Source of the DNA: CAYPGJ01 sp964638515
GTDB taxonomy: Bacteria; Planctomycetota; Phycisphaerae; Phycisphaerales; UBA1924
Direction of reading: 5' to 3'
Assembly: GCA_964638515.1 (NCBI GenBank)
Contig: CAZWZL010000003.1
Span: forward strand, 50,276-114,275
Length of the DNA: 64,000 bases
Part shown: one piece after another, positions 50,388 to 58,695 of the stretch
Layout of the letters: the number at the start of each line of letters is the position of its first letter
How positions within the stretch are numbered: position 1 is the first letter of the stretch
The notes under the pieces: model-generated
What the model was told of the DNA's origin: nothing
Databases searched by the model: none
The model's input: only the letters and a program-made list of their open reading frames with translations
Translations under genes and position numbers: made by a program

Positions 50388-51530
50388 TTATCCCCCCTTC
50401 GCCTTGCCCTCGCCGCCCTCAGTGGAGTCATCCAGATCCCACTCAGTGCGGCCCACCGTCTTGCCCAGCTTATGAACCCGGTCCCGCAGATCCGACGGGT
50501 TCTTCGCCTTGTCGATCATGTCCTCCGCCGAGACGATGCCTCGCGTGTACATGCTCCACAGATGCTCGTCCAGCAACTGCATGCCGAACTTCCGCCCCGT
50601 CTGGATCGACGAATCGATCCGGAACGACTTGTTCTCGCGGATCAGGTTCGCGATGGCTGGCGTCACCACCAGGAACTCGTAACCCGCCACCACGCCCGGC
50701 TTGTCGATCCGGGGCAGCAGCACCTGACTGAGCACTGAAATGAGGGCGGTGGACAGCTGCACCCGGATCTGGTTCTGCTGCGACACCGGGAACGCGTCCA
50801 CCACACGATCGATTGTCTTGGCCGCTCCGGTCGTGTGCAGCGTGGCGAACACGAGGTGGCCCGTCTCAGCCGCGCGGATCGCCGACTCGATCGTCTCGAG
50901 ATCGCGCATTTCACCGACCAGGATCACGTCCGGGTCCGATCGAAGCACGCGTCGCAGCGCCTCCGCGAACGAGGGCACGTCCGACCCCACCTCGCGCTGG
51001 TTCACGATCGACTTCTTGTGGTAGTGGTAGTACTCGATCGGGTCTTCCATCGTCACGATGTGCCGATCAAAGCTCGAATTCACGTAGTCGACCATCGTCG
51101 CCAGCGACGTCGTCTTGCCCGAGCCCGTGGGCCCCGTCACGAGGAACAGCCCTCTGGGCCGACGGATCAGCTCCGACACGATCGGCGGAAGCCCGATCTC
51201 ATCGAACGTCAGCAGCTTGCTGGGGATCTGCCGGCACACGATCGCCAGGTCGCCGCGTTGCCGGAAGATCGACACGCGAAACCGCGCCGCCGTGCCGTAC
51301 GCGAACCCGAAGTCCGTCCCGCCCGCCTCCTGGATCTCCTGCTGATTCCGTTCCGGCGTGATCGACTTCATCAGCGACACCATGTCGTCGCTGTCCAGCA
51401 CCTTGGTCTGCAGGTTCTTCAGCCCGCCGTGCAGACGGAGCGTCGGGGGACGACCCACCGTGAGGTGAAGGTCCGCCGCGCCCATCTTGATCACCGTATC
51501 CAGCAGACGATCGATCTGAATCGTCGACAT
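50388..51530 (-). CDS. pilT: PilT-type twitching motility retraction ATPase
   Basis: The 380-residue hexameric ATPase has Walker A GPTGSGKTT (133-141), Asp box EDPIEYYHYHK, Walker B LRSDPDVILVGEMRD and the PilT signature AIRAAETGHLVFATLHTTGA. The N-terminal domain starts IDRLLDTVIKMGAADLHLTVG. Length and motifs fit PilT, which disassembles type IV pili; E. coli-type T2SS lack it, so the cluster resembles a type IV pilus more than a T2SS. An ideal GGAGG lies five bases before its ATG. Confidence 0.95.
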   Translation of the reverse strand: MSTIQIDRLLDTVIKMGAADLHLTVGRPPTLRLHGGLKNLQTKVLDSDDMVSLMKSITPERNQQEIQEAGGTDFGFAYGTAARFRVSIFRQRGDLAIVCRQIPSKLLTFDEIGLPPIVSELIRRPRGLFLVTGPTGSGKTTSLATMVDYVNSSFDRHIVTMEDPIEYYHYHKKSIVNQREVGSDVPSFAEALRRVLRSDPDVILVGEMRDLETIESAIRAAETGHLVFATLHTTGAAKTIDRVVDAFPVSQQNQIRVQLSTALISVLSQVLLPRIDKPGVVAGYEFLVVTPAIANLIRENKSFRIDSSIQTGRKFGMQLLDEHLWSMYTRGIVSAEDMIDKAKNPSDLRDRVHKLGKTVGRTEWDLDDSTEGGEGKAKGG

Positions 51531-51546
51531 CTCATCCTCCGCCTGT

Positions 51547-53277
51547 TCAGGCGCTCAGCACGCCCTCGATGTCCTGCACCTGCGCCACCCGCGCGATCTC
51601 GTCCGGAGTCGTCACGCCCTTCAGGATCTTGATCTTCCCGTCCGACAGCAGGCTCCGCATCCCCGACGCGAGCGCGGCCGAACGAAGCACCGCCACAGAC
51701 TCCCGCCGGAACGCCATGTCCCGAATCTCAGAGTTCATCACCATCATCTCGAAGATGGCCTTCCGCCCCCGATAGCCCGTGCCGTTGCAGTTGGCGCACC
51801 CCACCGCCTTCTGCACCTTTCCCTGCCACTCGTCCCGCCCGATCTGCACAAGCCGCAACGCCTTCTCGTCCGGCGTCTCGTCCGGCGCCTTGCACTTGGG
51901 GCAAAGCACCCGGATCAGCCGCTGCGCCATCACGGCCTGAATCGAACTCGCCACCAGGAACGGCTTCACGCCCATGTCCACCAGTCGCGTGATCGCCGAC
52001 GGCGCGTCATTCGTGTGCAGCGTCGAGAACACCAGGTGGCCCGTGAGCGCGGCCTGAATCGCCACCTCAGCCACTTCCTTGTCGCGGATCTCGCCCACCA
52101 GGATCACGTTCGGAGCCTGACGCAACATCGATCGCAGGATCGCCGGAAACGTCAGCCCGATCGCGTCACGCACCTGACACTGGTTGATCCCCGTGAACGC
52201 GTATTCGATCGGGTCCTCGGCCGTGATGATCTTCTTGTCCGGACGGTTCAGCACGTCCAGCGCCGAATAGAGCGTCGTCGTCTTTCCCGAACCCGTAGGG
52301 CCCGTCACGAGAAAGATCCCGTTCGGGCGCCGGATGATCCGGTTGAAGTTCTCCAGCTGATCAGGCTCGAAACCGAGATTCTCCAGGCCGATCCGCACCG
52401 ACTCCGGCCGCAGAATACGCAGCACCACCGACTCCCCGTGGTACGCCGGGCACGCCGACACGCGGAAGTCGATCATGGCGTCATCCACCGGCAACTTGAT
52501 GCGCCCGTCCTGCGGCAGCCGCTTCTCGGCGATGTTCATCCCCGCCATCAGCTTCACACGCGTCAGCACCGCGTTCTGCATCCGCTTGGGAAGATTGTCG
52601 CGCTCGATACACACCCCGTCGATGCGATACCGCAGCCGCACCCGATCCTCCATCGGCTCGATGTGCACGTCCGACGCCCGCATCTTCACCGCCTCTACGA
52701 TCAGGCGCTCGCACAGCTTCACGATCGGCGCTTCCGGCGCGGCGTCACGGTCGATCGACGCATCCACCGACTTGTCCAGCGAGCGGTCGATCGACGCCGA
52801 GATCAGCGACTCCTTTGGAACCGCGCCCCCTCCGCCCGCCCCGCCGCCGAACTTCGCGTCCACGAACGCCTTGATCCGCCCCCGCGCGCCCACCCGCGGC
52901 TCGATCTCGGCGTTCAACCGGAACCGAAGCATGTCCAGCAACTCAAGATCCATCGGATCGTGAATCACCACCTGCATCCGTCCGTTCGTCTTCGCGAGCG
53001 GGAGGATCAGGTGCTTCTTCACGAGGTCTTCCGGCGCCAGCTTCAGGTCCACCTGCGCCTCGGACTTCACGTCCGACAGATCGAAATACGGCAGGCCGAA
53101 CTGGTTCGCCAACGCCTTGGCAACCTGCTCTTCCTTCGCGATCCCGCCGTCAATCAACGCCTCCCCGAAGCGCTTCCCCGTGGACTTCGCGGCCGCCAAC
53201 GCCGTATTCACCTGGTCCGGGGTCACCATGCCCCACCCGACCAGGATTTCGCCAAGCTTCTTCTTCGATCGTGCCAT
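51547..53277 (-). CDS. PilB/GspE-type assembly ATPase with tandem MshEN-like N-terminus
   Basis: The 576-residue ATPase begins the cluster. Two MshEN-like repeats (KLGEILVGWGMVTPDQV and RFGEALIDGGIAKEEQV, residues 7-52) precede the ATPase core: Walker A GPTGSGKTT (326-334), Asp box AEDPIEYAFTG, and HLVFSTLHTNDAP. A zinc loop CPKC...CANCNGTGYRG follows. Between the two parts is a linker with Gly and charged repeats (AKFGGGAGGGG, IDRSLDKSVDASIDRD). Both PilB-like proteins have the same length, suggesting duplication. It lies 16 bases before pilT. Confidence 0.94.
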   Translation of the reverse strand: MARSKKKLGEILVGWGMVTPDQVNTALAAAKSTGKRFGEALIDGGIAKEEQVAKALANQFGLPYFDLSDVKSEAQVDLKLAPEDLVKKHLILPLAKTNGRMQVVIHDPMDLELLDMLRFRLNAEIEPRVGARGRIKAFVDAKFGGGAGGGGAVPKESLISASIDRSLDKSVDASIDRDAAPEAPIVKLCERLIVEAVKMRASDVHIEPMEDRVRLRYRIDGVCIERDNLPKRMQNAVLTRVKLMAGMNIAEKRLPQDGRIKLPVDDAMIDFRVSACPAYHGESVVLRILRPESVRIGLENLGFEPDQLENFNRIIRRPNGIFLVTGPTGSGKTTTLYSALDVLNRPDKKIITAEDPIEYAFTGINQCQVRDAIGLTFPAILRSMLRQAPNVILVGEIRDKEVAEVAIQAALTGHLVFSTLHTNDAPSAITRLVDMGVKPFLVASSIQAVMAQRLIRVLCPKCKAPDETPDEKALRLVQIGRDEWQGKVQKAVGCANCNGTGYRGRKAIFEMMVMNSEIRDMAFRRESVAVLRSAALASGMRSLLSDGKIKILKGVTTPDEIARVAQVQDIEGVLSA

Positions 53278-53409
53278 GCGTCCGCTCAGATGCCTTCCGT
53301 GTCACAATCCCGGGACGAACCCAATCCTAGTCCATGCCGCCCGCACCCGCCCCGCTTCGCCGATTATGCTCCACCCAACCATCTCCCGCAAAGCACCGGC
53401 GCGCTCCCA

Positions 53410-54075
53410 ATGCCGCACCCCCTCAACATCCTGATCACCGCCGGACCCACCCACGAGCCCATCGACGCCGTGCGCTACATCGGCAACCGTTCCTCCGGCC
53501 GGCTCGGGCTCGAGCTTGCCGCCGCCGCGCACGCAGCGGCGCTCCACGTCACCCTGCTTCTGGGCCCCACGCACCTCGAGCCCAATCCTTCGCACGGAAC
53601 GACCGTGAGGTTCCGGTCCACCGCCGATCTGCACGCGCTCCTGCAGTCACACTTTCCGCGATGCGACATACTCATCATGGCCGCCGCCGTCGCGGATTAT
53701 CGCCCCGCCCGTGTCCTCGCCCCCGATCAGAAACTGACGCGCGAGAATCGCAAGCTCACCATCGAGCTCGAGTCCACGCCGGACCTGCTCGCCGAGTGCT
53801 CCACGCGCAGAACTCCACAGCAGACACTCATCGGGTTCGCCCTCGAACCGCGCGACCGCCTCCACGACTCCGCTCGCGCCAAACTCAAACGCAAGGCCGT
53901 CGACGCCATCGTCGCCAACCCGCTCGAAACCATGGAGTCGGCCGAGATCGAAGCCACCATTCACTGGTCGCAAGGCGCCACCGACTCCACCGGCCCGACA
54001 CCCATCCCCAAAGCGGAGTTCGCCCCATGGCTACTGACCCACATCCTCAAACGACACGCCGCCCACAACCCATGA
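53410..54075 (+). CDS. coaB: Stand-alone phosphopantothenate-cysteine ligase (CoaB)
   Basis: The 221-residue protein corresponds to only the CoaB half of bacterial CoaBC, which joins cysteine to 4'-phosphopantothenate (with CTP) in coenzyme A synthesis. Marks are ILITAGPTHEPIDAVRYIGN, near the N-terminus, DILIMAAAVADYRP, and the K-rich loop ARAKLKRKAVDAIVANPL that matches the CoaB active-site Lys region. The CoaC decarboxylase half is absent and must be encoded elsewhere. The ATG at 53410 is chosen since the frame upstream reads into the divergent PilB gene. Its stop overlaps the next start by 4 bases. Confidence 0.88.
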   Translation: MPHPLNILITAGPTHEPIDAVRYIGNRSSGRLGLELAAAAHAAALHVTLLLGPTHLEPNPSHGTTVRFRSTADLHALLQSHFPRCDILIMAAAVADYRPARVLAPDQKLTRENRKLTIELESTPDLLAECSTRRTPQQTLIGFALEPRDRLHDSARAKLKRKAVDAIVANPLETMESAEIEATIHWSQGATDSTGPTPIPKAEFAPWLLTHILKRHAAHNP

Positions 54076-55106
54076 TCCACCGATCACGATCACTCCTCGC
54101 GCTGACCTCCGTCGCGCTCCTGCTGGCCTCGTGCGAATCCGCCCAGCCCGCAACCGATGCCCCACCGCCCGGATACTCCGTCGCGCGGCCCGTCATCGCC
54201 CCAACCCTCGCCAACCCGCCGCTCGAACCCGCACCGCCCGCGTCGACAGCGCTCGCGCGCCCAACCGCGCAGGAACTCCTCGCCCGCGCACAAGCCGACT
54301 TCGACGCCGATCCAACGAACGAAGACAACATCATCTGGCTCGCGCGCCGGCTCGGCTATCTCGCCCGCCACCAGGAAGCCATCGCCGTGCTCACCGACGG
54401 CCTGCGGCTGTACGACGCCTCCGTCCGCCTCCTCCGCCATCGAGGCCACCGCTACATCACCACCCGCCGCTTCGATCTCGCCATCACGGATCTCGCCATG
54501 GCCGCGTCCCTCTGCATCCCGGCTCCGGACTCCGACGCCCTCCCCTCCGATGACCTCGAGCCCGACGGTCTCCCCAATGAGTTCGACATCCCCCGCTCCA
54601 CGCTCCGCTTCAACATCCTTTACCACCTCGCCCTCGCGCAATACCTCTCCGGCGACTTCGCCGCGGCCGCGGACATCTGGTCCCGCTGCCTCACCTACGC
54701 CCGCCGCAACGACGACATGACCGTCGCAACGCTGAACTGGCTCAACCTCACGCTCCGCCGTCTCGACCGTGACGGCGAGGCCAACGCACTCCTCGAAACC
54801 ATCACGCCCGACCTCTGCGTCATCGAAGACGGCGCCTACCTCGACCTCCTCCTCCTCCACCAGTCCGGCGATCCCGATCTCGCCAAGCGTCTCCTCGCCC
54901 CCGACGCCCACTCTCCCGGAGCCAACCCCAACACGGCCCCCCTCAACAACGCCACGCTCTCCTACGGCGTCGCCATGTGGCATCTCCTGCAAGACGACCC
55001 CAACTCCGCCCGCGACATTCTCAAACGCACCGTGGACTCCGCCAACCCCGCCGCCTTCGGCGCCATCGCGGCGGATGTCGAGCTGGCGCGCCTGACCTCT
55101 CGCTAA
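54072..55106 (+). CDS. TPR-type lipoprotein of unknown function
   Basis: The 344-residue product has a lipobox signal (ALLLASC, C21), then a Pro/Ala-rich linker (about 24-70) and TPR-like helix pairs (TNEDNIIWLARRLGYLARHQEA, IITTRRFDLAITDLAMA-type). TPR proteins mediate complex formation; the role is unknown. It is translated together with coaB by a 4-base overlap and converges on the fructosamine kinase gene, overlapping it by 4 bases at the stops. Confidence 0.75.
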   Translation: MIHRSRSLLALTSVALLLASCESAQPATDAPPPGYSVARPVIAPTLANPPLEPAPPASTALARPTAQELLARAQADFDADPTNEDNIIWLARRLGYLARHQEAIAVLTDGLRLYDASVRLLRHRGHRYITTRRFDLAITDLAMAASLCIPAPDSDALPSDDLEPDGLPNEFDIPRSTLRFNILYHLALAQYLSGDFAAAADIWSRCLTYARRNDDMTVATLNWLNLTLRRLDRDGEANALLETITPDLCVIEDGAYLDLLLLHQSGDPDLAKRLLAPDAHSPGANPNTAPLNNATLSYGVAMWHLLQDDPNSARDILKRTVDSANPAAFGAIAADVELARLTSR

Positions 55107-55984
55107 AACCCCATCTTCCCCAGCACCCCCTCCACCTGCCCCACATACCCGCCCCCGAACAACCGCGCGTGCACCAGCAGCGGGTACACGTTGTACACAT
55201 CTCTCCGCGCGCGATTTCCCTCCCAGAAGCCGCGCTCGATTCGTTCCCCTCGCGCCTCCTCGTACCTCTCGAAAAACGCCCGCCCGAACGTCCCGAACAG
55301 CGTGATGAACGCCAGCTCCACCTCGGGATGTCCGTAGTACGGCGCCGGATCAACGAACCCCGCCACGCGCCCCCCGCGCGTCAGCACGTTCCCGCCCCAC
55401 ACATCCCCGTGCACCAGCCTTCCTCCCCCACTCACCCCTTCCACCATCTCACCGATCCTCCCCGCAAACGCCCGCACGCGCCGCACCAACTCCCCCGGCG
55501 CCCTCCCAACCCGCGCTCCCTCCTCCGCCATCGCCACCAACCGTTGCTCCCCGAAGAACTTCGCCCAATCCTCCCCCCACTCGTTCCGCTGTCGCAATCC
55601 CCCGATCGGCGTGTCCCGTTCCATCCCATACCGCCCGCTCGACTCACGCACGCCGTGCAATCGCGCCAACATCTCCGCGGCCTCGCGCTCCACGCCCTCC
55701 CCCATCTCACCATCATTCTCCACCCACTCCATCACCAGCAACCCGCGCTCGCGCACCAACACGCCCGGACAGGCCAACCCCTTCGCGCGCAGGTACTCCA
55801 ATCCCCACCCTTCCGCCTCCAGCGCGCCCCAATCGTCTTCGCCCGCCTTCACCACAACACACCCGCCACCCTCCAGCTCCGCGCGCCGCACATCCCCGAC
55901 ACACCCGCCGCCCAGCGCGCTCTCCCCCACCACGCGCGCTCCCAACGCCTCCTCCACCCGCGCTCTCCACCCCGCCCCGCTCAT
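55103..55984 (-). CDS. Fructosamine kinase-like protein
   Basis: The 293-residue kinase shows RLVHGDVWGGNVL (catalytic loop) and GFVDPAPYYGHPEVELAF (the DFG-like metal-binding motif), both diagnostic for the fructosamine-3-kinase/ketosamine kinase family. These enzymes phosphorylate sugar adducts on protein amines for their removal. It starts in a 4-base overlap with the phosphatase gene, which may indicate shared transcription with it and hscB. The 4-base overlap of its stop with the convergent TPR gene is notable. Confidence 0.9.
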   Translation of the reverse strand: MSGAGWRARVEEALGARVVGESALGGGCVGDVRRAELEGGGCVVVKAGEDDWGALEAEGWGLEYLRAKGLACPGVLVRERGLLVMEWVENDGEMGEGVEREAAEMLARLHGVRESSGRYGMERDTPIGGLRQRNEWGEDWAKFFGEQRLVAMAEEGARVGRAPGELVRRVRAFAGRIGEMVEGVSGGGRLVHGDVWGGNVLTRGGRVAGFVDPAPYYGHPEVELAFITLFGTFGRAFFERYEEARGERIERGFWEGNRARRDVYNVYPLLVHARLFGGGYVGQVEGVLGKMGF

Positions 55985-56472
55985 CCCCCCACTCTCCCTC
56001 GCACCTCCTCGAGCAGCCCAGCGCACGCGCCCTCCAGAAGGTCCAGAACGCGCTCGAACCCCGATTCACCCTCACCGAAGTACGGGTCCGGAACCTCCCG
56101 CACGCCCGACTCCGAGTGCCAATCCATCATCATCCGAACCCGCTCGCGTCCCTCCCGCCCGCACATCGCCAGCACGTTCTCCCGATTGCTCGCATCCATC
56201 ACCACCACAAGGTCCCACGCGCCATCCCCCTCCAGATCATCCCTCGACACCCTTCGAGCAACGTGCGCCGACAAGTCAATCCCCCTCCGACGCGCCGCCG
56301 CGCTCGACCGCGCATCCGCCCCCTTCCCAACGTGCCAGTGCCCCGTCCCGGCCGAATCGATCTCCACCTCGCCCCCCCGCCCCGCCTCCTCCACCATCCT
56401 CCGAAACAAGCCCTCCGCGCTCGGCGAGCGGCAGATGTTCCCGAGGCACACAAACAGCACACGCACCGCCAT
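55981..56472 (-). CDS. Low-molecular-weight protein-tyrosine phosphatase
   Basis: The 163-residue enzyme has the P-loop CLGNICRS (C9 nucleophile, R15) near its N-terminus and the general acid in VPDPYFGE, about 120 residues later, as in the LMW-PTP family. It dephosphorylates tyrosine residues (some related enzymes act on arginine). A good AAGGAG lies seven bases before the ATG. It is grouped with fructosamine kinase and the J-protein. Confidence 0.94.
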   Translation of the reverse strand: MAVRVLFVCLGNICRSPSAEGLFRRMVEEAGRGGEVEIDSAGTGHWHVGKGADARSSAAARRRGIDLSAHVARRVSRDDLEGDGAWDLVVVMDASNRENVLAMCGREGRERVRMMMDWHSESGVREVPDPYFGEGESGFERVLDLLEGACAGLLEEVRGRVGG

Positions 56473-56484
56473 CGCCGTACTCCT

Positions 56485-56976
56485 TCACACCCCGTCGATC
56501 TGCTCCAGCATCCGCTCCGCATACCGCCACCCGTTCATCTCCACGCGCGCCTCGCGCAGCTCCCCCTTCCCCAGCAACTCCCCCACGCGCGCCACATGCC
56601 CGTCGCGCCGTCCCTCCGCCCACGCTCGCCACCGCTCCACCCCGCCCTCATCCCCCGCGCCCCGCGCCGCCTCCAAGCCCTCCCGCGCTTCCATGAACTC
56701 CATCAACGTGCCCTCCGGAAGCCCCTTCTCCTCAGACGCGCTCGGCCCGCCCAGCCTCATCATCAGCGCTTCCGCCCGACGCTCCGGCTCCTCCAACGCC
56801 CGCTTCGCTTCGTTCAATTCCGCCGCGCGCCGCATCACGTCCCCATCGCCCGCGCAATCCACCGACGCGCGATCCGGGTGCAACTCCGCGCTCCGCGCGC
56901 GCCACGCCCGCCCCACCTCTTCCGCGCTCAGATCAAATCGCGCCGGCAGCCCCAGCGCCTCGAACGGGTCGCCCAT
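56485..56976 (-). CDS. hscB: HscB-like J-protein co-chaperone
   Basis: The 163-residue protein has an N-terminal J domain with HPD at 33-35 and a C-terminal three-helix part, the layout of HscB, which brings the iron-sulfur scaffold IscU to HscA. Marks are DPFEALGLPARFDLSAEEV, which matches the HscB start, and RAAELNEAKRAL. No iscU, hscA or fdx gene is in the window, so it is separated from its usual operon. The gene precedes the phosphatase by 12 bases. Confidence 0.82.
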   Translation of the reverse strand: MGDPFEALGLPARFDLSAEEVGRAWRARSAELHPDRASVDCAGDGDVMRRAAELNEAKRALEEPERRAEALMMRLGGPSASEEKGLPEGTLMEFMEAREGLEAARGAGDEGGVERWRAWAEGRRDGHVARVGELLGKGELREARVEMNGWRYAERMLEQIDGV

Positions 56977-57019
56977 GCGCCCATCCTACGTCGAGCCCAA
57001 CCGTGCGCTCCGGGCCCCA

Positions 57020-57054
57020 AATAAAAACGCCCGAGCCGTTCCCGGCCCGGGCGT
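57020..57054 (-). terminator. Rho-independent terminator after the redoxin gene
   Basis: On the minus strand a GC-rich stem (ACGCCCGGGCC pairing with GGCTCGGGCGT, one mismatch, loop of about five bases) is followed by TTTTTATTT. It lies 30 bases beyond the redoxin stop and is the only clear intrinsic terminator in the window. Confidence 0.85.
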
Positions 57055-57083
57055 CGAATCGATCTATCAAACGTCCACGAAAC

Positions 57084-57728
57084 TCAGTTCGCGTACTTCA
57101 CGCTGCAGCCGTAGGGCTTGGTCTCGGGCGTGGCCACCGTCTCGCCCGCCAGCACCTGCGTCAGCGCCTGGCTCACGTAGTTGATGTCGCCAGCCTTGCT
57201 CGCGCTCGAGTTGTTGTCGATCGCGCCCGCGTACATCAGCGTGCCCGCGCCATTGATGATGTACATGTGCGGCGTCGTCTTCGCGCCGTACATCGTGCCC
57301 ACGGCCCCGCTCTCATCCAGCAGCACCGGGTACGCGATGTGCCAGTTCGCCTTCGCGTCCTTGTTCGTGTCGAGCCCCGCCCCCTGCTTGCCCGGCGCGC
57401 CCGAGTTGATCGCCACCCACACCACGCCCTTGTCCTTGAACGCCTCGTACGTCGACTTCATCGTGTCGAGCTTCTCGTGGTGCTTCACCACGTACGGGCA
57501 GCCCGGGTTGAACCACTCGAGCACAACCACCTTGCCCTTGTGGTCCGCCAGGTTGAACGCGTTGCCGTCCGTGTCCGTCAGCGTGAACGCCGGCGCCGGC
57601 GCCCCAACCTTCGCATGCGCCGCATGCTTCCCGTCCTTGCTGTGGTCATGCTCAGGCCCGGCCAACGCCAGCGCCGAAGCCGCAACCATCACCCCGCCCA
57701 GTCCAAGCCAGCTCGCAAAACGTTTCAT
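57084..57728 (-). CDS. Secreted redoxin/thioredoxin-like protein
   Basis: The 214-residue product has a signal peptide (MKRFASWLGLGGVMVAASALALAG), a His/Lys-rich linker (EHDHSKDGKHAAHAK), then a thioredoxin-fold domain starting APAFTLTDTDGNAFNL. The active site is WFNPGCPYVVKHHE with a single C77; another Cys (C208) lies in the C-terminal YGCSVKYAN, a feature of this redoxin group (AhpC/TSA-like). It probably reduces peroxides or disulfides in the periplasm. The ATG has AGGAG eight bases upstream. The terminator follows it. Confidence 0.88.
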   Translation of the reverse strand: MKRFASWLGLGGVMVAASALALAGPEHDHSKDGKHAAHAKVGAPAPAFTLTDTDGNAFNLADHKGKVVVLEWFNPGCPYVVKHHEKLDTMKSTYEAFKDKGVVWVAINSGAPGKQGAGLDTNKDAKANWHIAYPVLLDESGAVGTMYGAKTTPHMYIINGAGTLMYAGAIDNNSSASKAGDINYVSQALTQVLAGETVATPETKPYGCSVKYAN

Positions 57729-57809
57729 CAGTGAAACTCCTGTATTCGCGCCCGCCATCGGCGAACGCGTGGTAAGTCTCGGCCGGCGACTCGCCGGCCG
57801 CTCAAATCA

Positions 57810-58652
57810 TCACTCTCCAGCCCCACCACGAGCGCGCACCTCCCACACCTCCCGCTCTCCCGACGCCCGATCCACCACCAGGTTCCCGTGAACCTCCCCG
57901 CCACCCGCGACTTCAGCCGCCTCGTACCGCACCCGAACCTCACCCGCCCGCGCACGCCAGTCCCGAACGCCGTCGTCCGCCGGCGCCAGGCTTCCCTCGC
58001 CCGCCGAGTACGGGAAAAACACGGCGCTCCGCACCTCGCCCCCATCAGACCCCACCCGGATCACCAGCCACTCCCCATCCCACGCCGTGCGCACGTCCCC
58101 GCTCCCCCACTCCCGCGGCGCCTTCAGCCTCTGCGAAGCGATCATCGCGCTCCCATCGCCCTCCCGCGACTCGCTCGCCGTCTCGACGCCCAGCCGCAAC
58201 GTTGCGCTCCCCGGCACACACCTATCGGCATCACACTCAAGCCACTCCACCGCAACCCCGATCTCACGCGATTCGCCGATAGTCTCACCCTCTCCGACGC
58301 GCACGGGCGCCATCAGCGCAACGTGCCCCTCGTAGATGTAGTCCACGATGTTGCCCGCCATCGCGTGCCGCACCGGGTGCGGATACTCCACCGACTCCAT
58401 CCCGCCCCACTCCCATCCCTCAGGCAGCGTCAACACGATCCGAGGCGGAGCGCCCGAATCGCCCGGGTTCCGCCAGTACGTGTGCCACCCCTCATCCATC
58501 TCCAACACCACCGCCACGGTGAACACCTCGCCCGGCGCAACGGCCGCGCGGTCCGCAACAACGCTCGCGCGCACAGCGCCGGCGTGCGCCACACCCCCCG
58601 ACCAAACGATCGCTCCCGCAACCGCCCCCCGAATCACTCGATTGCTGCCCAT
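57810..58652 (-). CDS. Exported DsbD alpha-domain-like protein
   Basis: The 280-residue product has a signal peptide (residues 1-24, GGVAHAG) and a beta-rich domain with EGWHTYWRNPGDSGAPP, a mark of the N-terminal domain of DsbD/thiol:disulfide interchange proteins. The Cys pair ECDADRCVPG would be the redox site. It has neither the eight-helix membrane domain nor the C-terminal thioredoxin domain of full DsbD, so electron input must come from another protein. It lies 81 bases before the redoxin gene on the same strand, possibly a partner. The ATG at 58652 gives a regular signal peptide. Confidence 0.8.
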   Translation of the reverse strand: MGSNRVIRGAVAGAIVWSGGVAHAGAVRASVVADRAAVAPGEVFTVAVVLEMDEGWHTYWRNPGDSGAPPRIVLTLPEGWEWGGMESVEYPHPVRHAMAGNIVDYIYEGHVALMAPVRVGEGETIGESREIGVAVEWLECDADRCVPGSATLRLGVETASESREGDGSAMIASQRLKAPREWGSGDVRTAWDGEWLVIRVGSDGGEVRSAVFFPYSAGEGSLAPADDGVRDWRARAGEVRVRYEAAEVAGGGEVHGNLVVDRASGEREVWEVRARGGAGE

Positions 58653-58695
58653 GACCAACCGCGAGCCCTCCGACATCCCCCGCCCCCGATATCCT

